The notes under the pieces: model-generated | What the model was told of the DNA's origin: nothing | What the model saw: only the letters and a program-made list of their open reading frames with translations | Databases searched by the model: none | Part shown: positions 46,741-55,603 of the stretch, piece after piece | Numbering within the stretch: the first letter of the stretch is position 1 | How the letters are laid out: the number at the start of each line of letters is the position of its first letter | Source of the DNA: Verrucomicrobiales bacterium | GTDB taxonomy: Bacteria > Verrucomicrobiota > Verrucomicrobiia > Verrucomicrobiales > DEV007 | Length of the DNA: 64,000 bases | Reading direction: 5' to 3' | Assembly (NCBI GenBank): GCA_002698785.1 | Contig: PAAG01000004.1 | Location: forward strand, 1 to 64,000 | Translations under genes and position numbers: made by a program

Positions 46741-49161
46741 CGGCCCAGGCCAGTCCAAGTGCTTATGCAGAAAGTCGTAGGTTCCCACCTCGTTAATCGC
46801 ATGCGGACCCACGAACCACTCAATTTCACATCGGTCTTCTAACCGCAATTTTGCCTCGTATAAATTTCGCACTTTAGCAAACTCATAAGCCACTCGCTCA
46901 TCTGGCGCCACTCCATCGAAATGACCTCGCTCCACCATAAACGGACGCGGACAGATCAGGGCAGCCATCTCCGAGTAATTAAACGTCCCGCCCAGATTCC
47001 ATTCAAAGATCTCATACTCACCCTTATTCGCATAACTGTAGCGAAGCGACGCAGGATCTGTCGCAGCGTTCTTCCAGACCCAGTCATTGAAGTCCGCCGA
47101 ACAGATCGAAAGACAGTAATTATCCACCAACGGAGGGATTCGCATCGCAGATTTCCCTCCATAACTCAATCCATAAAACGCTATCTTGTCAGGATCGGTG
47201 AAGGGCTGATCAGCAAGCCAGTCAGTTAACTGCTGGTGTTGCGGAACGATAATAGAAAACAGCGTCTTCCCAATCGACTGAGCCTTGAACTGCTGCAGCC
47301 GGAATAGATCGAAATATTTATACGCATTCTGCGGAGCAAAAGTAATGAAGCCCCGTTCCGCAAGCCGGGTCGCAAACGCCTTGTAGGCCTTGTATTTCTC
47401 CTCACTGACAACCTGTTGAGGTGTTCCCTCCAATCCGTGCTGGCAGACGACAACTGGCCGCTTTTCCCCTGAGGAGATATCGAGGTCTTTAGGCAATGTC
47501 AGGATTCCATACGCAAATACACGATCCTCACCATCACTCTCATCAAACACATCCATCACCACTTCATAGCTGACCGTCTTCGGCCCTTCTTGGTAGGGGC
47601 GGGTGCGAACGTTTGGTTCAGCTAGGGGGAGTTCAAAATCACCTACCACCTTCGTGCGAAAATACTCACGATATGGTTCGATCGTTTCTTCAAATGCCTC
47701 GAGCGAGTCCGTTTTTAGATCTTTGAAAAAATCACGCCGATCCGATTCGGACTGAATCAGAGCCCACTGATTGTGCGCTTCAATTTCGGCTATTTGTTTC
47801 TGTCGAACTCGGTTGCTGATCGAGTCGTCAACGAGTTGTCTGTGAAACGGGTTGTCACTGACCCATGGCTTGGTTGGACTCTCACCGATAACTTTTTGAT
47901 TTGGCCGGTACAGGCTTGAGGGGGCGGAAACGGCCACGCCAAGCGGTTTTCCAAAAGTCTCGATAGCGTTTCTCTCTCCGCTGCAAACCGTGGGCTGCGG
48001 ATGAATCGGTAGGCGTTCTGCGATGCTTCGTGCCCTTTCGAACTCGGTTTGTATGTCCTTCCCTATTGCAGGAGCTGTTTGATAGGATTTACCGCGTTTT
48101 TCCGGTCGTTCGGTAAGCACCTCCATTGAGCCGTCTTTTTCATTTCTGAATTCTGCCAGGGCTTTTTCTGCTATCTCAACTGTCACGTAGCGGGGTAAGA
48201 TGAGACTGGCGATCTCGGCAGTCCCGAACTCCGAGATAAAACCGAAAAGGTTGTGTTCGGCTGGCTCCTTCCAGAGTTGATCCCTTGATGAAAAGCCACC
48301 GCTGACAAGCGTCGAAGCGACGCGATCATCAAGAGCGGAAGCCAGCAGCGCAAGGAATCCACCTTCCCCGGATCCGGCGACTCCAATCGGCCGCGCTTCG
48401 TTTTGGGAATGGGAAAAACAATCGATCGCGGCAAGAACTTTATGGACCTCATATCCAAGAAGAGACCGCCCGAGTTCATACGATGGCCGGTGTACCCATT
48501 CCCGGTTGGTCATTTTGAAGGCGTTTTCTTCACGGTCGATCAGAAAGGGAACGAGCACTCGACAGCCATTTCTTGCGAGATGTACCCCCCAGCCGGAAAA
48601 CCTATCTGCATTTCGGTAAGCGCTCTGCATCACACCCGCAGCAATACCCGGCTCTTCATCGACATCAGGAAGTAGAATAACGTCTGCTTTCGGAACCCCC
48701 TGCGGCTCGATGAGAAATCCCACTCCATGTATATTTCGAATGGCATTCCATTGGACGATGTGAACGGTAAGCTCTTCCGCCGAAGCCATTGGCCTCCCAT
48801 CTTGGGAGATGTACAAAAAACCATTCTCCTCCGGCCTCTCATCGCGATCCAGCCCCAGCATCTCAGCCAGGTGCTTCCTGTTCGGTTCGACCGATTTTAC
48901 ATAGGCCTCAGGAGAAGAGAAATCACGATTCCAGACCTGCACCCGCTTTTCGGTGGCTCGTTCGATCATCCGGTCCAGGAATCGATCGTTCGCCTCAACC
49001 AACTTGAGGCTAAGGTCGCCTTCCCAATCCAGCAGATCCGTTCCCGGCAGCGGCTCGGTCGCAGTTGAAGGCCCGAGGATCGGCCATGGGGGAGCCTCTT
49101 CGGAAAAGACGTTCGTCGGAGAGAATACGAGGCACAACAGCGGAAGAAACAGGCGTCTCAT
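46738..49161 (-). CDS. Secreted double alpha/beta-hydrolase (acetylxylan-esterase/dienelactone-hydrolase type)
   Basis: The protein has 807 residues from ATG 49161 (MRRLFLPLLCLVF signal peptide); an ATG at 49203 would add a charged 14-residue prefix. It has two alpha/beta-hydrolase modules. The N-terminal one has GVAGSGEGGFLALLASALDD (nucleophile elbow GSGEG). The C-terminal one has VVVCQHGLEGTP, FYGLSYGGKSAMRIPPLV (Ser about 666), GHFDGVAPDERV for the acid and VGPHAINE for the His. The second module looks catalytically complete and related to acetylxylan esterase-like hydrolases; the first may be inactive. It lies beside a sulfatase across the RAYT element, consistent with polysaccharide degradation. 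Confidence 0.8.
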   Translation of the reverse strand: MRRLFLPLLCLVFSPTNVFSEEAPPWPILGPSTATEPLPGTDLLDWEGDLSLKLVEANDRFLDRMIERATEKRVQVWNRDFSSPEAYVKSVEPNRKHLAEMLGLDRDERPEENGFLYISQDGRPMASAEELTVHIVQWNAIRNIHGVGFLIEPQGVPKADVILLPDVDEEPGIAAGVMQSAYRNADRFSGWGVHLARNGCRVLVPFLIDREENAFKMTNREWVHRPSYELGRSLLGYEVHKVLAAIDCFSHSQNEARPIGVAGSGEGGFLALLASALDDRVASTLVSGGFSSRDQLWKEPAEHNLFGFISEFGTAEIASLILPRYVTVEIAEKALAEFRNEKDGSMEVLTERPEKRGKSYQTAPAIGKDIQTEFERARSIAERLPIHPQPTVCSGERNAIETFGKPLGVAVSAPSSLYRPNQKVIGESPTKPWVSDNPFHRQLVDDSISNRVRQKQIAEIEAHNQWALIQSESDRRDFFKDLKTDSLEAFEETIEPYREYFRTKVVGDFELPLAEPNVRTRPYQEGPKTVSYEVVMDVFDESDGEDRVFAYGILTLPKDLDISSGEKRPVVVCQHGLEGTPQQVVSEEKYKAYKAFATRLAERGFITFAPQNAYKYFDLFRLQQFKAQSIGKTLFSIIVPQHQQLTDWLADQPFTDPDKIAFYGLSYGGKSAMRIPPLVDNYCLSICSADFNDWVWKNAATDPASLRYSYANKGEYEIFEWNLGGTFNYSEMAALICPRPFMVERGHFDGVAPDERVAYEFAKVRNLYEAKLRLEDRCEIEWFVGPHAINEVGTYDFLHKHLDWPGP

Positions 49162-49243
49162 CTCATCAGGGGACCAAATTCGGATTGAAAAGGCAAAGCG
49201 CATTCAGGCGGAAACGCGGCTTTTCAAAAATATTTCGGTTTCT

Positions 49244-49279
49244 CGGTAAGGTTTTTCCACCAGCGGGAAAACCCGTAGC
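49244..49279 (+). promoter_or_regulatory. Conserved leader of NHL-repeat gene 1
   Basis: The bases before the ATG include GTAAGGTTTT, then AGCGGGAAAACCCGT with a CGGG/CCCG mini-hairpin ending 4 bases before the start. The same arrangement precedes the paralogue at 57878. No Shine-Dalgarno-like GGAGG is present. Confidence 0.55.
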
Positions 49280-50863
49280 ATGAAACGATCAATCTTCCTT
49301 CTTGCCGTTATCGCCATGACAGCCATTTCTGCCGCACGAGCGGGAGAGCGGTGGACCGACGGGCCCGATGCCATTCTCGTTCTCGGCCAGCCAGATTTCG
49401 ACACCAATGATCCAGTGGCTTCACAGTCTGGGCTGAACGATCCCCACGAGGCTGTCGTAGATCCGAACACTGGAAAGGTATTCGTTGTGGACTCCAATCA
49501 TAACCGAATCCTGAGGTTTGCTTCGTTTTCAGCTCTCAGCGACGGCGCTTTGGCAGAAGCTGTATTTGGACAAACAAACTTCACGAATACTTCGAGGTCA
49601 GATGCACAGGATAAGATTTACAATTCCCGAGGCCTTGCCATGGAGGACGACGGCACGCTCTGGGTCGCTGACTATCGCAACCATAGGATACTACGCTTCG
49701 ACGATGCTTCGGAGAAAACGGACGGAGAGAATGCAGATGGCGTTTTGGGCCAGACTGACTTTGGCGAAGACACTGCCGGACTCTCCCAATCTGCGACCGG
49801 ATTTGTCATCGATGTGGCAGTCGATGCAGATGGTAATCTATTTTCCGCTTCGACTGCGAACAGCCGGGTCTTGATGTGGGAAAATGCGAAGTCACTCGCG
49901 GCGGGCTCGAACGCCACAAAGGTGTTTGGACAGGAAGATTTTACTTCAAATGAAGATATGACCGATCAGGACGGAATGTGGGCTCCGGTCGGTGTTGCGG
50001 TTGATGGAGAGGGGAACCTCTACGTTACAGATCAGGGGAATCAGCGAGTGCTTCGCTTCGATAATCCGAGCGCCAAGATGAACGGGGACGATGCCGACGC
50101 GGTGTTCGGGCAAGCAGACTTCACGAGTGGTAGCCCTGGCTCTGCTCCAAATCGGTTCAATTATCCTGAGAGAGGGGCGGTGGATAGCGAGGGAACATTC
50201 TGGCTCGCTGATTCTGCAAATAACCGAATCCTCGGATTCAAGAATGCGGCTAGCTTGAGTAACGACCCCGATCCTGACTACGTGATCGGGCAGCCAGATT
50301 TTGAATCTTACGACCGGGGACTCAATGCTTCCGAAATGGACGCACCCTTTGGGCTAGGCTTCGACTCGGCCGGACGAATGTTTGTGGCGGATGCGGGGAA
50401 CAATCGAGTTACCGTATTTGAAAAGAGTCGTTTTCAGCCTGACTTCACGATTGGAGAGAAACCCGGAAAGCAGAAGGGGAAGAACAAATACAATCGCTCT
50501 GGAGCCGGGCAAAAAGATTCCATTGTGACAGATGGCAAAGAGGTGAAATTCATCACGAAGATTCAGAACGATGGAAACGTTATTGATTCTTTTTTCCTCA
50601 AGAGCGCAAAGACCAGTTCAAAAATTCGTGTCAAAGTATTCCGTGTAACAGGTGGTCGAGCGAATGTAACCGGTGCCGCAAAGCGGGGAAATCATCTTAC
50701 TGCGCCAATCGGTGTTGGAGGAACTCTGAAGTATGAATTGAAAGGTAAGCCAAAAGGAAAATTCAAAGAGAAGCGAAAGACGCACAAACTTTGGATTCAG
50801 GCTACTTCCATTGTCGACGGCGAAATTGATAAGGTTCAAGGACTCGTCAAAAACAGGCCGTAG
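49280..50863 (+). CDS. Secreted NHL-repeat beta-propeller protein 1
   Basis: This 527-residue protein has a signal peptide (1-21, ending ARA). It contains about six NHL repeats, each with a VDPNTGKVFVVDSNHNRILRF-like strand pattern and a DGVLGQ/VFGQxDF spacer. NHL propellers usually bind proteins, RNA or sugars and often lack enzyme activity. Residues ~395-527 form a basic C-terminal module (FIxKIQNDGNV...FFLKSAKT...VLVKNRP type ending) shared with the paralogue at 57878-59485. Its leader is also shared, implying co-regulation or a recent duplication of the whole transcription unit. The function is unknown. Confidence 0.88.
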   Translation: MKRSIFLLAVIAMTAISAARAGERWTDGPDAILVLGQPDFDTNDPVASQSGLNDPHEAVVDPNTGKVFVVDSNHNRILRFASFSALSDGALAEAVFGQTNFTNTSRSDAQDKIYNSRGLAMEDDGTLWVADYRNHRILRFDDASEKTDGENADGVLGQTDFGEDTAGLSQSATGFVIDVAVDADGNLFSASTANSRVLMWENAKSLAAGSNATKVFGQEDFTSNEDMTDQDGMWAPVGVAVDGEGNLYVTDQGNQRVLRFDNPSAKMNGDDADAVFGQADFTSGSPGSAPNRFNYPERGAVDSEGTFWLADSANNRILGFKNAASLSNDPDPDYVIGQPDFESYDRGLNASEMDAPFGLGFDSAGRMFVADAGNNRVTVFEKSRFQPDFTIGEKPGKQKGKNKYNRSGAGQKDSIVTDGKEVKFITKIQNDGNVIDSFFLKSAKTSSKIRVKVFRVTGGRANVTGAAKRGNHLTAPIGVGGTLKYELKGKPKGKFKEKRKTHKLWIQATSIVDGEIDKVQGLVKNRP

Positions 50864-50915
50864 TCTCCATATCTTTTAGTGACGGATTTTTGACATCAGC
50901 GAGATTTTCAATCGG

Positions 50916-50936
50916 CAGTGGATAGCGTATCCGCTG
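50916..50936 (+). promoter_or_regulatory. Hairpin just before a start codon
   Basis: CAGTGGATA (50916-50924) pairs with TATCCGCTG (50928-50936) with one G:U pair and a 3-base loop, ending 3 bases before the ATG at 50940. It is another start without a visible Shine-Dalgarno sequence in this window. Confidence 0.45.
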
Positions 50937-50939
50937 TCG

Positions 50940-52451
50940 ATGAAAACTTTCTCTCTCGTTTTGCTGTCCTGCTTTGCAGTTCAAATCGGTTCCACTCTCG
51001 AACTTTCCAAACTTTCTACTTTGAAATTGGGAGCGTTTGACGAAGGGGCCGCCGAGATGATCGATTACGATCCGGTGACGAAGAATGTCTTTTCCATCAA
51101 CGGTGAAAACAAGACTGTTGCAGTGATCGACATCTCCGATCCGACAGACATCAAGCTGCAAAACGAACTGAATATCGCCGACTACGGCAAGTCTCCCACG
51201 TGTGTTGCTGTGAAAAATGGATTGGTTGCCGTCACGATACGAGCCGAAGACAAGCAGGCTCCCGGACAGGTCGTGTTCTTCAAGACAGACGGAGAGATCG
51301 TCAGCGCCATGACCACCGGTGCTCTTCCGGATAACGTCATTTTCTCGCCGGATGGGAAATACTGCATCATCGCAAACGAGGGCGAGCCCTCCGACGACTA
51401 CACAAACGACCCCGAAGGCTCGGTAACCATTGTCGAGATCGGAAACGGAATGCCAAAAGAAGCTGTGGTAGCTGGCTTTTCAAATATTGAAGGCGGTGAA
51501 GGTGTCCGAGTCTTCGGCCCGAACGCAAGTCTTGCTCAGGACCTCGAGCCTGAATTTGCCGCCGTCTCCGGCGATTCAAAAACCGCCTTTGTGATCTGCC
51601 AGGAAAACAACGCTCTTGCAATCGTTGACCTGCCGACTTGCACTGTGAAAGCAGTGAAGAGTCTCGGCACCAAAGATCACAGCAAAGAGGGAAATGGATT
51701 CGACGCCAGCAACAAGACGGATGCCGCGGACATCAGGACATGGCCGGTAAAAGGTCTCTACCTTCCTGATGCGATCCTGAGCTATGATGTTGGCGGAAAA
51801 GGCTATCTCATCACAGCCAACGAAGGCGATGCTCGTGATTACGAATCATACAGCGAGGAGACCCGCGTCGAAGATCTCAAACTCGATCCTGACAAGTTCC
51901 CGAACGCTGCCGAACTGCAGGACGAGAAAATGCTCGGGCGTCTGAAAACAACAACCACTCTCGGCGATACGGATGGTGACGGCGATGTCGACGAAATTTA
52001 CAGCTTCGGTGCCCGCTCTTTCTCGATCTGGGACGAAGAAGGTAATCTCGTCTATGACAGTGGCGACGAGTTCGAGCAGATACTTTCCAAGGAACTCGGA
52101 GAAGGTTTCAACTCCACGAATGACGAGCAGCCTTCTTTCAAAGACCGCAGCGATGACAAAGGTCCCGAACCGGAAGCGCTTGCTCTCGGAGTGGTCGACG
52201 GGAAAACGTATGCCTTCATCGGATTAGAGCGCTGCGGAGGAATATTGGTTTACGACGTGACTGATCCAGCCGCACCAACATACCAGACTTTCTATGCTGG
52301 TCGCGATTTTACCAAGCCGATTGAAGAAGCTGGAGATCTCGGTCCTGAAGACTTGGAATTTATCCCTGCCTCAGATTCTCCAAACGGAATGAATCTCTTA
52401 ATTTCGGGCAACGAAGTCAGCGGAACGGTAACCGTTCTCGAAGTGAAATAA
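50940..52451 (+). CDS. Secreted choice-of-anchor-I-type beta-propeller protein
   Basis: This 503-residue protein has a short signal-like start (MKTFSLVLLSCFAVQIG) and the features of the choice-of-anchor-I family: VIDISDPTDIKLQ, LPDNVIFSPDGKYCIIANEGEPSDDY, EPEFAAVSGDSKTAFVICQENNALAIVDL, a YLITANEGDARDY block, a GDTDGDGDVDEIYSFGARSFSIWD calcium-like loop, and GPEDLEFIPASDSPNG near the end. Family members are extracellular and often sit next to phosphatases or nucleases; some are annotated alkaline phosphatase-like, but no catalytic site is evident here. Its stop is 2 bases from the stop of the convergent DUF1501 gene. Confidence 0.9.
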   Translation: MKTFSLVLLSCFAVQIGSTLELSKLSTLKLGAFDEGAAEMIDYDPVTKNVFSINGENKTVAVIDISDPTDIKLQNELNIADYGKSPTCVAVKNGLVAVTIRAEDKQAPGQVVFFKTDGEIVSAMTTGALPDNVIFSPDGKYCIIANEGEPSDDYTNDPEGSVTIVEIGNGMPKEAVVAGFSNIEGGEGVRVFGPNASLAQDLEPEFAAVSGDSKTAFVICQENNALAIVDLPTCTVKAVKSLGTKDHSKEGNGFDASNKTDAADIRTWPVKGLYLPDAILSYDVGGKGYLITANEGDARDYESYSEETRVEDLKLDPDKFPNAAELQDEKMLGRLKTTTTLGDTDGDGDVDEIYSFGARSFSIWDEEGNLVYDSGDEFEQILSKELGEGFNSTNDEQPSFKDRSDDKGPEPEALALGVVDGKTYAFIGLERCGGILVYDVTDPAAPTYQTFYAGRDFTKPIEEAGDLGPEDLEFIPASDSPNGMNLLISGNEVSGTVTVLEVK

Positions 52452-52453
52452 GT

Positions 52454-53638
52454 CTACCGAAACACCTCGGTTGAAAGACGGTCACGAGAGTCGCCGATTG
52501 TGACCGGGCGGCCGTTCGGTGAGTAGGCATTCTTGTGAATATCAATTCTCAAGGCTCTACCAATGATTCCATTGAATTGCTTTACGGAGATTAAGGGGCG
52601 GACGGGATTTTGGCCCAGCTTTCCTGTCTCTCCGATTATTTTTCCAGGAATGATACCGCCTCCTGCAACCACCGCTGGAGAGAAGTAAGTAGTCAGACGC
52701 CTTTTCCCGTTGTGAAAATAAGCATGGCGCCCGAGATCCGTTCGTATGACGACGAGCGTTTCATCGAGCAGATCTCGCGTATCCAGATCTGTAATCAAAG
52801 CGGAGAAGCCATCGTCGAGTTGTCCGAACAAATTCTTCACGGCAGGAAGATAGTTTTCTCCATCCTCGTCCCAGCCATCCAGAGCAACCTCCACGAATGA
52901 CGCCTTGTCATTTTCGACGAGCCGACGAGCAAGAAGACAAGCCTTTCCGAAATCGTGATCTCCGTAGAGTGACCTGGATTCGTCGGGCTCCTCTGCCAAA
53001 TTGAGGCATTCAAGAGCCTCCGGATCGGAAAAAAGCCTCGTCATCACGCTTGGTTGTCCGTTGAGTATTCCTAACAAGTGACTATTTCTGTTCCAGGTTT
53101 TGGCTCGACTCATCGTATCAATGGCTTCGTTCGGATTACTGATCACGATGGGCTTGGCGAGGTGTTCCGGGAAAAATGCCGAGCCTTTTTCGCACCCTCC
53201 ATTCAAACGGTAATACGGTAACTGCCCTTCCGATTGCAGGGCACACCACGAACCGATGTAGGGGTGTCGGAAAGTAAGCCTCGGCGTGTAGCCTGTATGA
53301 AGGGAATATTGTTCAACGTTGTCACCGTGTGAGGGCGGGCCTGCCACTGTGCGGAAGAGCATGCATTTGTCCATTAGGGCAGCTGTCTTTGGCAGCCACT
53401 CGCAGATCGACAGTCCTTCTATCGATGTGGGGATACTCTTCGGCGGATCGGAAATTCCTTTGTAGGCGTCTTCGTGAAAGTTGAATGTCTCATACTGACT
53501 CATGCCACCTTTCATATTGAGGAAAATGACATGATTAGCCGTGCCGAAAGCCTTGGGGGGCTCTTTCGATTGACTGCACTGACAAAACAATATCAGGAGT
53601 AGTGTGATTGTTTTGCTATGGGATTCGACAGAATTCAT
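52454..53638 (-). CDS. DUF1501-family protein
   Basis: The 394-residue exported protein has DUF1501 features: ANHVIFLNMKGGMSQYETF near the start, LMDKCMLFRTVAGPPSHGDN, SGxC-type LHTGYTPRLTFRHPYIGSW, and a C-terminal VVIRTDLGRHAYFHNGKRRLTTYFSPAVVAGGGI. The family is distantly related to sulfatases/alkaline phosphatases and is usually encoded next to DUF1549/DUF1553 genes in Planctomycetes and Verrucomicrobia; the biochemical role is unknown. Here the partner lies directly upstream and overlaps by 23 bases. Confidence 0.88.
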   Translation of the reverse strand: MNSVESHSKTITLLLILFCQCSQSKEPPKAFGTANHVIFLNMKGGMSQYETFNFHEDAYKGISDPPKSIPTSIEGLSICEWLPKTAALMDKCMLFRTVAGPPSHGDNVEQYSLHTGYTPRLTFRHPYIGSWCALQSEGQLPYYRLNGGCEKGSAFFPEHLAKPIVISNPNEAIDTMSRAKTWNRNSHLLGILNGQPSVMTRLFSDPEALECLNLAEEPDESRSLYGDHDFGKACLLARRLVENDKASFVEVALDGWDEDGENYLPAVKNLFGQLDDGFSALITDLDTRDLLDETLVVIRTDLGRHAYFHNGKRRLTTYFSPAVVAGGGIIPGKIIGETGKLGQNPVRPLISVKQFNGIIGRALRIDIHKNAYSPNGRPVTIGDSRDRLSTEVFR

Positions 53639-54854
53639 TGGAGAGAAATAGGGCGTGGCAAAGTTCGCGCGTATCTGCCTCGACTATGAGAGAAAACTCT
53701 TCGCTAGTTGGTTTGCGAGACAGCGCACTGAGGAAGAGGAGTTCCGGGGGCATTACAGAAACCTCTTTCTCATTGTCAAAAATCTGGTCGATAACGAGAT
53801 GCCGCTGGATCGCCGTTGTCGCCTTCATTTCGGAATACCGAGAAACGTCTGCGATTTGTAAAGCCTGGGATACTGCATCTTTCCATTCAGTAGCATTTCG
53901 CTTTGAAGGTATCGCGAACTCAGAGTCGTTTGAGAAATCCACGAACTGCGGATCGATCAGGACTGCACGGATCAGTCCCTTTTCATCATATCTCTGATTT
54001 CGAAATCGCTGCACCCAGGGGCCAAGGCGACTTCTTGTCGCATCGACTTCGTAGTCTCTCTCGGCCAAGTACCTCCAATTTTCGTTGCCTGTGAGGTGGG
54101 CGAGGTAACGTCCAACGATCGAGAATTCCGTAAACTTGTTGTATCGGAAGTCTGTCAGCCATTCTGCAAATTCGTGCAGTGCTCGCTGGTTTCCGATGTC
54201 GCGATCTTTCTCCACGACTCTCTCCAGCCGTCGCTCAGAGTGAATCTCAATGTAAGGCTCAACCCAGCCTAATGTCGCTGCGGAGCGGGGGAGCCCTCTG
54301 TCCGGCCCGAAAACCGTATCCGGTCGAATGACAAATCCTTCGCGTTTGAAGAATCCGGCAAACCCATAAAAATCCCTAGTCCTTGAACGACGATAGGCGT
54401 GATCATGGCAGTGAATGCAATTCATACTCTCACCAAACAGGGAAGGGCCGAGGGTCTTGGCGCGGGCAAAAGCCTCTTCGTCAGAATTCACAGACCCTTC
54501 CCTGGTTTCGAACCATCCCTGCAATCTTTGGTCCACCGGGGTGTTCAGGGCGACCTGTTGTCGCACCCACTCAATGTCGTCTCCTTTCGTGATCCCCAGC
54601 AACTCGGTCCAGTATCTGGTCAACGCATCGTTGTATGCGGGGCTTGCGATAAGCTGATCGACAAAATCGTTGTAGACCGTGTCTTGATTGATCTCCTGAA
54701 CGACTTCGGGAGAGGGGAGCGTTCCGAGTAGCCTGATGTGCAGCCGCCGCAATACATCTGAGGAAAAACCCGTATCGGTAAACCGAAGGTCCACTGCAGC
54801 CGCATTTTTCCAGAGCGCGAGAGAAAGAATACCGAAAACCAGCCACCGCATCAT
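53616..54854 (-). CDS. DUF1549-family protein (short form)
   Basis: The 412-residue exported protein has a signal peptide (about 1-20). DUF1549 motifs include LRRLHIRLLGTLPSPEVV, a FVDQLIASPAYNDALTRYW block, and CIHCHDHAYRRSRTRDFYGFAGFF with a CxxCH heme-binding-like motif. A DUF1553-like remainder follows. Typical planctomycetal members are 700-1,000 residues; this one is short, keeping the CxxCH but lacking an N-terminal cytochrome domain. It overlaps the DUF1501 gene by 23 bases. The 122-base gap to the divergent sigma gene holds both promoters. Confidence 0.85.
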   Translation of the reverse strand: MMRWLVFGILSLALWKNAAAVDLRFTDTGFSSDVLRRLHIRLLGTLPSPEVVQEINQDTVYNDFVDQLIASPAYNDALTRYWTELLGITKGDDIEWVRQQVALNTPVDQRLQGWFETREGSVNSDEEAFARAKTLGPSLFGESMNCIHCHDHAYRRSRTRDFYGFAGFFKREGFVIRPDTVFGPDRGLPRSAATLGWVEPYIEIHSERRLERVVEKDRDIGNQRALHEFAEWLTDFRYNKFTEFSIVGRYLAHLTGNENWRYLAERDYEVDATRSRLGPWVQRFRNQRYDEKGLIRAVLIDPQFVDFSNDSEFAIPSKRNATEWKDAVSQALQIADVSRYSEMKATTAIQRHLVIDQIFDNEKEVSVMPPELLFLSALSRKPTSEEFSLIVEADTRELCHALFLSNEFCRIP

Positions 54855-54976
54855 TGAATAGCGTTAGCGAATCAGCAATCAATGGGTCAAGAGGTGGATT
54901 GTAAAAGTTAACGTAGACGTGATCACTTGATCGCTGGGATTCCTCTGAGTAGATTGTCAGGTTCGTATCCTATCCT

Positions 54977-55600
54977 GTGGCGGTTCCAGATACCAGTGTT
55001 TCACTCCTTCTGCAGCTCAAAGACCCCGGCAATCAATTCGCCTGGGAAGAGTTTGTGAGGCTCTATGGCCCGTTAATCTACGGTTTTGGCCTTCGCCGTG
55101 GTGTCGCTGTCGATGATGCGGACGACTATGCGCAGGACGTTCTCACCCAGGTTTCGCGTTCTCTGGAGAGTTTCAGCTACGATCCAGAGATTGGGAAATT
55201 TCGTTCCTGGTTGTTTCAGATCGCTCGCAACATCTGGTTGAAACGTGGACGGACGATGGGCCGTCGACCGGGGCTTGTTGGTGGCTCGACGATTATGCGA
55301 GTCGCAGAGTCGGACCATGCTGTAGATGGTGCCGCAGAATTGGAAAAAGAATGGGAGGCCGAGTATCGGCGACAGATCTTCGCCCGCGCCTGCGAAAAGG
55401 TGAGTGAATCGGCAGATGCAGAAAGTTGGAATACATTCTGGAGGACCGCTGTTCTTGGAGAAAACTGCGAAGAGGTGGCAGCAGAACTTGGTATCGCTAT
55501 CGGGACGCTCTACGTCAGGCGCTCTCGAATGCTCGCGCGAGTAAAGGATGCCGTTCAAGAGGTGGAACGTGAATGGGAGCACTTTGAAATCGCTGCCTGA
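54977..55600 (+). CDS. ECF-type sigma factor paired with a kinase
   Basis: The 207-residue protein starts at GTG. Region 2 reads FAWEEFVRLYGPLIYGFGLRRG, DDADDYAQDVLTQVSRSL and FRSWLFQIARN. Region 4 is AELGIAIGTLYVRRSRMLARVK, a helix-turn-helix. This is the planctomycete-type ECF group commonly linked to Ser/Thr kinases. The stop is 3 bases before the kinase gene's ATG, so the two are translationally coupled or nearly so. Confidence 0.9.
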   Translation: MAVPDTSVSLLLQLKDPGNQFAWEEFVRLYGPLIYGFGLRRGVAVDDADDYAQDVLTQVSRSLESFSYDPEIGKFRSWLFQIARNIWLKRGRTMGRRPGLVGGSTIMRVAESDHAVDGAAELEKEWEAEYRRQIFARACEKVSESADAESWNTFWRTAVLGENCEEVAAELGIAIGTLYVRRSRMLARVKDAVQEVEREWEHFEIAA

Positions 55601-55603
55601 TCC

